Origin: Thermocaproicibacter sp002410755
Lineage (GTDB): Bacteria > Bacillota > Clostridia > Oscillospirales > Acutalibacteraceae
Reading direction: 5' to 3'
DNA length: 21,589 bases
Assembly: GCA_036839715.1 (NCBI GenBank)
Contig: DAITDU010000031.1
Coordinates: 1-21,589 of the forward strand
A program made the position numbers and the translations under genes. Below the pieces are notes generated by a model. The model was not told the origin of the DNA, ran no database searches, and saw nothing but the letters and a program-made list of their open reading frames with translations. Below, piece by piece: positions 12,464 through 18,847 of the stretch (position 1 is the stretch's first letter; every line of letters starts with the position of its first letter).

Positions 12464-12514
12464 TACCGGCTCATAACCGGTTGGTACTGGGTTCGAGACC
12501 TAGATGGCCCACCA
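12464..12514 (+). repeat. attR: 51-nt direct repeat, copy 2 (displaced tRNA 3' half)
   Basis: Matches 9459-9509 at 50 of 51 positions but lacks the D-arm, the 5' acceptor strand and a promoter, so it is not a functional tRNA. It is probably the original chromosomal 3' half of the tRNA gene, displaced when the element inserted. A terminator-like hairpin follows at 12539. Confidence 0.88.
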
Positions 12515-12538
12515 ATTTTAAAAAGCCCCGGCCTTCAC

Positions 12539-12590
12539 AGCCATACTGATTTGGCTCCATAAGGTAAGGAACAGTATGGCTTTCCTTATC
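12539..12590 (+). terminator. hairpin downstream of attR, probably the original tRNA terminator
   Basis: AGCCATACTG (12539-12548) pairs perfectly with CAGTATGGCT (12572-12581) over a 23-nt loop, followed by TTCCTTATC. The U-tract is weak. Its place 24 nt after the displaced tRNA 3' end fits a terminator orphaned by the insertion. Confidence 0.55.
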
Positions 12591-12598
12591 TATACAGA

Positions 12599-12627
12599 TT
12601 GACTATATTTTTTTAAAGTGCTACCAT
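12599..12627 (+). promoter_or_regulatory. promoter of the LacI-family regulator
   Basis: TTGACT (12599-12604), a 17-nt spacer and TACCAT (12622-12627). The operator centre at 12645.5 is 18.5 nt past the last base of the -10, exactly as at the promoter of the transport operon. Confidence 0.65.
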
Positions 12628-12638
12628 AACGGACAAAG

Positions 12639-12653
12639 GGAAAACGTTACCGG
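12639..12653. promoter_or_regulatory. LacI-type operator in the regulator's own leader
   Basis: GGAAAACGTTACCGG matches the operator and flanking base before the transport operon (13941-13955) at 12 of 15 positions, with the central AAAACGTT intact. Its right half is degenerate, so autoregulation may be weaker than control of the operon. Confidence 0.65.
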
Positions 12654-12700
12654 GATGATAATTTTAACCTCTTTTTGACACATGGGGGGAATTTAACAGG

Positions 12701-13726
12701 ATGGCACCACTCAGTATTCGGGATATTGCAAAAATAGCCGGAGTTTCTGTCACAACGGTATCCCGTGTGATAAACGGTTATCCCGATGTCAGCAGAACAA
12801 CCAGAGAAAAAGTGCAAAAAATCATTGAAAAAAGCTCTTACCAGCCAAACAATGCAGCGAGGAACCTAAAAAAGGCGCATAATAAAGCAGTAGGTTTCCT
12901 GATGGAAGGTTCAGCAACGCCTTTTATTACGGACCTTTCTGATATTGTTGAAGCGGAAATCAACAAGTACGGGTATGCCCTGATTCCACACCGTGTAACG
13001 AATGGTGTCAGCGGGGTGGATACCGCAGTTCAGCTTGTGATGGAAAAGCGCCTGGAGGGGCTGATTATCTGCGGCGGCTACTATATCCACAGCATCGAAG
13101 AGCTTCACAGGCTGCCGGTTCCTACCGTTTTTTGTACGACATCTCTGTATGGCATTGACCAAAGCGAGTTTTCCAGCGTCCATGTTGATGACCGCAAGGC
13201 AGCCTATGATGCGGTGAACTACCTATGCTCCATCGGCCACAAGGATATTGCGCTGCTTGGGGGGATTGAAAACGATACTTCCGGGGTTTCCGGACAACGT
13301 TTTCGCGGCTATCGGTCCGCGCTGGACCGGCACAGCATCCGCTTTGATCCGGCGCTTGTCCGTTTTTGCGGGCTGTTCACCATGCAGCGTGGTTATGATG
13401 CAACCTGTGAACTTTTGCAGGAAGGCCGCAGGCCAACGGCAATCTTCTGCATTGCGGATCAGCTTGCGGTCGGTTCCTGCAAGGCAATCTTCAATGCGGG
13501 CCTCAGTGTGCCAAAAGACGTTTCCGTTATGGGGTTTGATGGCTCGGAAATGGCAAAATATTATGAGCCTTCTATTTGTACAGTACGTCAGCCAAAGGGA
13601 GAGATTGCCAGGCAAACGGTTAAAGTCCTGATAGACTTGATGAATGGCAGCAAAAAAAACCGCCATATTGTTTTTCCGACTGAAATCGTTACCGGAGGAT
13701 CGTGCGCATCTCCGAATCAAGTTTAA
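12701..13726 (+). CDS. LacI/GalR-family repressor of maltodextrin utilisation (MalR-like)
   Basis: The 341-residue protein has the N-terminal LacI helix-turn-helix (SIRDIAKIAGVSVTTVSRVI, residues 5-24), the hinge region YQPNNAARNL (47-56), and a periplasmic-binding-protein-type effector domain (about 62-335) containing GFDGSEMAKYYEPSICTVRQP. Members repress sugar genes until a sugar binds. The immediate downstream operon encodes maltodextrin import and glucan breakdown, so a maltose or maltodextrin ligand is the best guess. A purine-type or other carbohydrate ligand is less likely from context. AACGTT-centred operators occur at its own promoter and at the operon promoter. The ribosome binding site is GGGGGGA, about 10 nt before the ATG. 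The gene ends in its own terminator. Confidence 0.9.
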   Translation: MAPLSIRDIAKIAGVSVTTVSRVINGYPDVSRTTREKVQKIIEKSSYQPNNAARNLKKAHNKAVGFLMEGSATPFITDLSDIVEAEINKYGYALIPHRVTNGVSGVDTAVQLVMEKRLEGLIICGGYYIHSIEELHRLPVPTVFCTTSLYGIDQSEFSSVHVDDRKAAYDAVNYLCSIGHKDIALLGGIENDTSGVSGQRFRGYRSALDRHSIRFDPALVRFCGLFTMQRGYDATCELLQEGRRPTAIFCIADQLAVGSCKAIFNAGLSVPKDVSVMGFDGSEMAKYYEPSICTVRQPKGEIARQTVKVLIDLMNGSKKNRHIVFPTEIVTGGSCASPNQV

Positions 13727-13772
13727 AAAGGCAATTTTCAAGCGCTTTTTGTTGGATTCAAGTGCTTCAAAG

Positions 13773-13812
13773 GCTTCTGAAAAATGCTGTATGAATATTT
13801 CAGGAGCTTTTT
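13773..13812 (+). terminator. terminator of the LacI-family gene
   Basis: GCTTCTGAAA (13773-13782) pairs fully (one G-U) with TTTCAGGAGC (13798-13807) over a 15-nt loop, followed by TTTTTC. It separates the regulator from the transport operon. Confidence 0.8.
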
Positions 13813-13900
13813 CATAGAAATGCGATTATTTTTTGCTAAAATATTAACCAAAAAATTGTGGAAAATTTAAAAGCTATTGAAATCTTTTTTTAAAAAGCTC

Positions 13901-13929
13901 TTGCTTTTTTTCAAAATGAACGCTATGAT
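13901..13929 (+). promoter_or_regulatory. promoter of the maltodextrin operon
   Basis: TTGCTT (13901-13906), a 17-nt spacer and TATGAT (13924-13929). The start site near 13936 leaves a leader of about 104 nt. A small AAAAAGC-TCTT-GCTTTTT hairpin (13892-13909) overlaps the -35. The 313-nt gap 13727-14039 holds this promoter, the operator and the upstream terminator. Confidence 0.7.
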
Positions 13930-13940
13930 AGGGATAAATA

Positions 13941-13954
13941 CGAAAACGTTTTCG
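13941..13954. promoter_or_regulatory. LacI-type operator of the maltodextrin operon
   Basis: CGAAAACGTTTTCG is a perfect 14-bp palindrome of the LacI/GalR type (central CG step), starting 12 nt past the -10 box. Repressor bound here would block initiation or early elongation. The upstream LacI-family protein is the obvious candidate; CcpA could also recognise related sites. Confidence 0.82.
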
Positions 13955-14039
13955 GAACTTATGAAGAAAATAAAAAGATGAAATACGGACATATTGAAAA
14001 GAGTGCTAAATACATGAGAGAAAGGGAGTCGTTTTCATC

Positions 14040-15424
14040 ATGAAAAAAGCATCAGTAAAATTGCAGCCGGTGTTCTTGCAGCTTCTATGGTCGCTGCATC
14101 CTTCACGGGCTGCAACCCCTCAACCGAATCCAGTTCTGCAACAGCGTCTTCCGGAGGGGCCTCTGCAGGCAAAGGGCAGGTGTATTATCTGAATTTCAAA
14201 CCTGAACAGGGAGACGCATTTAACGCGATAGCAAAAGCATACACGGCAAAAACAGGCACGCAGGTCAAGGTCGTCACCGCTGCCTCCGGAACTTATGAGC
14301 AGACGCTGAAATCCGAAATGGCCAAGAACGATGCCCCCACCATCTTTATCTGCAATGGCCCTGTGGGCTACAAGACATGGGGCAGCTACTGTGCAGACCT
14401 GACTAATGCGGATATTACCAGCCACCTGACAGATAAAAACCTTGCCCTGAAAGACGGCAGCAAAATCGTGGGTGTGCCGCTTGCCGTAGAAGGCTATGGC
14501 ATTATCTACAACAATGCAATTATGCAGAAGTATTTTAAGCTTTCCGGCGCTAAGGCAACCAGCATGGACCAAATCAACAATTTTGCGAAACTCAAAGAAG
14601 TTGTGGAAGACATGACTGCCAAGAAGTCTCAGCTCGGCATCAAGGGCGTTTTTGGCAGCACTTCACTGAAGAGCGGCGAGGACTGGCGCTGGCAGACTCA
14701 TCTGGCCAACATCCCGATTACCTATGAGCTTCAGGAAAATAATACGGACATTACAAAAGACGTGAAGGAAATTACTTTTAAATATTCCGACGAGTACAAG
14801 AATATTTTCGACCTGTACCTTAACAATTCCGTCACCGCGAAGACAATGCTTGGCAGCAAGAGCGTTGATGACTCCACCGGTGAATTTGCACTTGGACAGT
14901 GCGCAATGATCCAGAACGGCAACTGGGTTTGGTCCAGTATCAGCAAGGTTGACGGCAATGTCGTCGGGAAAGATGACATTAAGATGATGCCCGTTTACAC
15001 CGGCCATTCCGGTGAAGAAAGCCAGGGCCTCTGCATCGGTACAGAAAACTTCGCCTGCATCAACTCCAAAGCTACCGCAGATGACCAGAAGGCTTCCCTC
15101 GATTTCCTGAAATGGCTTTATGTTGGCGAAGGAATGGATTATGTGACAAAATCCGGCAATGACGGCCTCGGCTTTATCGCCCCTTATGATACCTTCAAAG
15201 GCAAAGCTCCTGACGATCCGCTTGCTACGGAAGTGACAAACTGGCAGAACAAATCGGGCATTAAAACGGTTCCGTGGGATTTCACCTGCTTCCCAAGCCA
15301 GAATTTCAAGAACAAGTTCGGTGCTGACCTGCTTGCGTATGCACAGGGCCAAAAGGCATGGGATCAGGTAAAGAGTGACGTTGTTTCCACCTGGAAGACA
15401 GAAGCTGCTGCCTCCTCAAAATAA
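14040..15424 (+). CDS. ABC transporter sugar-binding lipoprotein (MalE-like), frame broken by 1 nt at the start
   Basis: An extracellular family-1 solute-binding protein, probably for maltodextrins. The proper start appears to be the ATG at 14040, preceded by AAGGGAGT. The following run has six A's where seven are needed, so the ATG is out of frame with the rest. With one A added the N-terminus reads MKKSISKIAAGVLAAS, then MVAASFTGC from 14087, a normal lipoprotein signal peptide with lipobox Cys25 (461 residues in total). Without it, no usual start codon with a ribosome binding site precedes an in-frame TGA at 14015. After a Ser/Ala/Gly-rich linker comes a full binding domain, with substrate-stacking aromatics plausible at NGNWVW. 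A sequencing or assembly error, a real mutation, or poly-A slippage are all possible. It is the first gene of the operon. Confidence 0.85.
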
Positions 15425-15458
15425 AGCTAAGCTTGGCACTTGACTGCCGGCTTCCAAG

Positions 15459-15491
15459 ACAGTGGGCGCCGCGCGGAACGGCACCCACTGT
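15459..15491 (+). other. intercistronic hairpin between binding protein and permease genes
   Basis: ACAGTGGGCGCC (15459-15470) pairs with GGCACCCACTGT (15480-15491), with one mismatch and a 9-nt loop, without a strong U-tract. It lies in the 125-nt gap after the binding-protein gene. Such hairpins commonly stabilise the upstream message or partly terminate, giving more binding protein than permease. Confidence 0.6.
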
Positions 15492-15549
15492 TCTGCTGTT
15501 TTGCGGGAGCTGCCGGCCTTGAAAACAAAAAAGAGGAGGGCTTTTCCTT

Positions 15550-16395
15550 ATGCAGAAAAATTTGCGCAGATACTGGGCGGTCTTTACGCTGCCGACTTTA
15601 ATTTGTTTTATCATTGCTTTCCTGATACCGTTTATCCTCGGGTTCGGCCTCTCGTTTGCCAAGTTTACTACGGTCATGGATGCGCACTTTGTGGGTTTCA
15701 GCAATTACATCAAAGCGTTTTCAGGAGACGATACTTTTCTTCCGGCGCTTCTCCGCACGGCTGTTTTCACAGTCGCATGCGTTGTGCTTATCAATCTGCT
15801 GGCCTTCCTTTTTGCCCTCCTGCTTACAAGAAAAATGCGTGGCACGAATTTTTTCCGCACAGTGTTCTTTATGCCGAACCTGATCGGCGGCATTGTCCTC
15901 GGCTATATCTGGCAGCTTATTTTCAACGGAATCCTTGCAAAATATAGCCTTACGCTGACAAGTGACGGGAAATATGGTATTATCGGCCTGATTATTCTAA
16001 TGTGTTGGCAAATGACAGGCTATATGATGGTAATTTACATTGCGGGCCTTCAGAGTATCAGCCCGGATTTAATTGAGGCGGCCGTGATTGACGGTGCCTC
16101 TCCATGGCAGACGCTGATTCATATCAAGATTCCAATGGTTATGCCGTCTATTACAATCTGCATGTTCATGACGCTGACAAATTCCTTTAAACTGTTCGAC
16201 CAGAACCTGTCCCTGACAAATGGTGCGCCGGGCGATGATTCCGCACTGGTTGCGCTTGATATTTACAAGACTTTTTACAACCGTCCCGGCTATGAAGGCG
16301 TCGGGCAGGCAAAGGCTGTCATTTTTGCCGTAATTCTGGCTGTGATTGCAATAGTTCAGCTTCGCCTGACAAGAAGCAGGGAGGTTGAAGCCTGA
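15550..16395 (+). CDS. ABC sugar transporter permease (MalF/UgpA type)
   Basis: A 281-residue inner-membrane permease with about six hydrophobic segments, at roughly 11-34, 70-93, 105-126, 144-164, 200-215 and 255-275. The EAA loop that contacts the ATPase is at 176-195 (EAAVIDGASPW...IP). It lacks the long extra periplasmic loop of E. coli MalF, as usual for Firmicute sugar permeases. GGAGG about 11 nt upstream supports the start. It forms a heterodimer with the next gene's product, which begins within its stop codon (TGATG). Confidence 0.94.
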   Translation: MQKNLRRYWAVFTLPTLICFIIAFLIPFILGFGLSFAKFTTVMDAHFVGFSNYIKAFSGDDTFLPALLRTAVFTVACVVLINLLAFLFALLLTRKMRGTNFFRTVFFMPNLIGGIVLGYIWQLIFNGILAKYSLTLTSDGKYGIIGLIILMCWQMTGYMMVIYIAGLQSISPDLIEAAVIDGASPWQTLIHIKIPMVMPSITICMFMTLTNSFKLFDQNLSLTNGAPGDDSALVALDIYKTFYNRPGYEGVGQAKAVIFAVILAVIAIVQLRLTRSREVEA

Positions 16396-17267
16396 TGCGG
16401 AAACAGAGGAAAATATCCAATACCATTATTACAATCATTCTGATTTTCCTTTCCTTCCTTTACATTGCACCGATTCTGATTGTGCTGATGAATTCCTTTA
16501 AAGGCAAGCTCTTTATTTCAGATCAGCCGTTTGTTTTTCCCACATTTTCTAAGCAGGACCTTGGCGCGGCAGGCATCCAGCCCAAAACCTTTGTCGAGCT
16601 GAAGAACTACTGGAACGGCGTTCAGAAAATCCATTTTTGGAATGCATTCGGCCGTTCTGTATTCATCACGGTGGCTGGTGTTGCAATTATCGTCCTTTTC
16701 ACTTCCATGACTGCATGGTTTATTACCCGCACAAAAAGCCACTACAGCAACACCCTGTATTACCTTTTTGTCTTTTCTATGGTTATCCCCTTCCAGATGG
16801 TCATGTACTCCATGACAAAAGTAGCAAATGCCCTGCATCTGGATAATCCGCTTGGCATCCTGGTTCTTTACCTTGGCTTTGGCGCAGGCATGTCAGTGTT
16901 TATGTTCTCCGGGTTCATCAAGGGAATCCCTGTCAGCATTGAAGAAGCTGCAATCATTGACGGCTGCTCACCACTCCAATGCTTTTTCCGGATTGTTTTC
17001 CCTGTGATGAAGCCGACGGTAACGACTGTCGCAATTTTAAATACCATGTGGATTTGGAATGACTACCTCATGCCGTACCTGGTCATGGGCAAGGACTACC
17101 CGACTATCCCCATTGCAATTCAGTATTTGCAGGGCGGCTATGGGAGCATTGATATGGGCGCCATGATGGCCATGCTGATTCTTGCCATTATTCCAATCAT
17201 CGTTTTTTATGTTGCTTGTCAGAAATATATTATCAGGGGCGTTGTCACAGGCGCTGTGAAAGGCTGA
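16395..17267 (+). CDS. ABC sugar transporter permease (MalG type)
   Basis: A 290-residue second permease subunit with hydrophobic segments near 11-32, 87-108, 120-137, 153-174, 208-224 and 252-275, and an EAA loop at 184-205 (EAAIIDGCSPL...FP). The ATG shares a base with the preceding stop (TGATG) and GGGAGG lies upstream, so translation is coupled. No ATP-binding gene follows. In Firmicutes such importers are typically energised by a shared MsmX/MsiK-type ATPase encoded elsewhere. Confidence 0.94.
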   Translation: MRKQRKISNTIITIILIFLSFLYIAPILIVLMNSFKGKLFISDQPFVFPTFSKQDLGAAGIQPKTFVELKNYWNGVQKIHFWNAFGRSVFITVAGVAIIVLFTSMTAWFITRTKSHYSNTLYYLFVFSMVIPFQMVMYSMTKVANALHLDNPLGILVLYLGFGAGMSVFMFSGFIKGIPVSIEEAAIIDGCSPLQCFFRIVFPVMKPTVTTVAILNTMWIWNDYLMPYLVMGKDYPTIPIAIQYLQGGYGSIDMGAMMAMLILAIIPIIVFYVACQKYIIRGVVTGAVKG

Positions 17268-17296
17268 AATGCTAATAGGTAAAGGAGAGAAAAATT

Positions 17297-18835
17297 GTGG
17301 AGCCGCTGAAAAAACAGGCGCCTCTGAAACGTGGGGCCGGCATTCTGCTGCCGGTCACGAGTCTGCCGTCACCGTATGGAATCGGGACGTTTGGAGAAGA
17401 AGCGTACCGGTTTGTCGATTTTCTGGAGGAAGCCGGCCAGAGCTACTGGCAGGTTCTTCCGCTTGGCCCTACCAGCTATGGTGACAGCCCATACCAGAGC
17501 TTTTCCGCATTTGCGGGAAACCCGTACTTTATTGACTTTGACATTCTTGCAAGGGATGGGCTCCTGCAAACGGCGAACTATTCAGGGATTGACTGGGGAA
17601 CCGATGCCGCAAAGGTAAATTATGCAAATATATACAAAAACCGCTTCCGGGTTTTGCGGAAAGCATACCGAAACAGCAAGATTGCCGGTGAACCGGACTT
17701 TACCCGATTCTGCGCCGAGGATGACGCTGTTTGGCTAGATGACTACAGCCTTTATATGGCTGTAAAATCGCATAACGGCTTTTCATCCTGGCAGGATTGG
17801 CCGGAGGAAATCCGCATGGCGGAACCGCAGACGCTGGATTCCTGCAAAAAGCTGTATCAGGATGACATCCTTTTCTGGAAGTTCTGTCAGTATGAGTTTT
17901 ACCGTCAATGGCATGCGCTGAAGCAGTATGCCAACAAAAAAGGAATTGAAATCATTGGGGACATCCCTATCTATGTTTCGCTGGACTCTGCCGATGTATG
18001 GCTTCACCCATCGCTTTTTAAACTGGACAGTTCAAAATGCCCGACTGATGTTGCCGGTGTACCGCCGGACCAGTTCAGCAGGACTGGGCAGTTATGGGGA
18101 AACCCAATTTATGCATGGGATGCAATGGCCCGGGACGGCTTTCTCTGGTGGAAAAAGCGCATGAGATGCTCTGCAGATTTGTATGACATCACACGGATTG
18201 ACCATTTTATTGGCATTGTGCGGTACTATAATATCCCTTATGGCAGCGACACGGCCGAAACAGGCGAGTGGAAGAAAGGCCCCGGCAGGCCTCTGGTTGC
18301 TGCTATCGGTGAAGCGATGGGCGGCAGGAAAATTATTGCCGAGGACCTTGGCTGTGTTGTCCCTGCTGTAACAGAGCTGCGGGAACAGGCCGGTTTTCCC
18401 GGCATGAAAATTCTGGAGTTCGCGTTTAATAACAGGCCGGATAACCTGAATCTGCCAGGTCACTATGAAAAAAACTGTGTTGTCTATGGTGGTACACACG
18501 ACAATGAGACGCTGAAAGGATTCTTTGCTCATCAGACACAGAAGTCTCTCCGATTTGCAAGGGATTACCTTGCCGTACGGCGCAGCAGGGATCTTCCGCG
18601 GGCCTGCATCCGCGCGGGATTTGCCAGTGCGGCCAATACGGCTGTTTATCAGATGCAGGATTTTCTTGGCCTCGGAGACGAGGCGCGGATGAACTTCCCT
18701 TCGACAATTGGCGGCAACTGGGTTTGGCGGCTGGTCCCTGGTGAACTGACCGGAAACCTTGCCGGGGAGATCCGTGCACTTACGGAACTTTATGACCGGC
18801 TCCCGAAACCAGCAAAAAAGCGCACGGAAGCATAG
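17297..18835 (+). CDS. malQ: 4-alpha-glucanotransferase (amylomaltase, GH77)
   Basis: The 512-residue cytoplasmic enzyme transfers glucan segments between maltodextrins and releases glucose, converting short imported oligosaccharides into chains long enough for phosphorylase. Motifs include GILLPVTSLPSPYGIGT (15-31), the catalytic nucleophile Asp302 in TRIDHF, the acid/base Glu349 in IAEDLG, and the stabilising Asp402 in THDNET. Length is normal for the bacterial short form. The start is GTG at 17297, preceded by AAAGGAGAG. It begins 29 nt after malG and is followed 12 nt later by the phosphorylase, so it belongs to the same operon. Confidence 0.96.
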   Translation: MEPLKKQAPLKRGAGILLPVTSLPSPYGIGTFGEEAYRFVDFLEEAGQSYWQVLPLGPTSYGDSPYQSFSAFAGNPYFIDFDILARDGLLQTANYSGIDWGTDAAKVNYANIYKNRFRVLRKAYRNSKIAGEPDFTRFCAEDDAVWLDDYSLYMAVKSHNGFSSWQDWPEEIRMAEPQTLDSCKKLYQDDILFWKFCQYEFYRQWHALKQYANKKGIEIIGDIPIYVSLDSADVWLHPSLFKLDSSKCPTDVAGVPPDQFSRTGQLWGNPIYAWDAMARDGFLWWKKRMRCSADLYDITRIDHFIGIVRYYNIPYGSDTAETGEWKKGPGRPLVAAIGEAMGGRKIIAEDLGCVVPAVTELREQAGFPGMKILEFAFNNRPDNLNLPGHYEKNCVVYGGTHDNETLKGFFAHQTQKSLRFARDYLAVRRSRDLPRACIRAGFASAANTAVYQMQDFLGLGDEARMNFPSTIGGNWVWRLVPGELTGNLAGEIRALTELYDRLPKPAKKRTEA

Positions 18836-18847
18836 AAAGGAGCAGAC

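Larger units (their letters stand above)
9510..12514. mobile_element. decayed integrative element in the tRNA-CAT gene (about 3.0 kb)
   Basis: The segment is bounded by the intact tRNA on the left and a 51-nt copy of its 3' half on the right. Directly inside the left end, and reading toward it, is a deleted tyrosine integrase gene, the usual position in such elements. Inside are also a CI-like S24 repressor with operator-like sites, a small membrane protein, a DUF6143-like protein and a 56-residue orphan. By eye it is more AT-rich than the flanks. No replication, packaging, structural or conjugation genes remain, so it is a remnant or a minimal satellite that would need an integrase in trans. 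The flanking chromosome (vanY-gltX-glnS left, maltodextrin locus right) looks ordinary. Confidence 0.82.

Noticed and set aside
12464..12514. A second tRNA gene
   Set aside because: It has the anticodon arm, T-arm and CCA but no D-arm or 5' acceptor strand and no promoter; it is better explained as attR.
14014..14042. ATG at 14014 as an alternative start for the binding protein
   Set aside because: It runs into a stop at 14041-14043 after nine codons and is not in frame with the protein.
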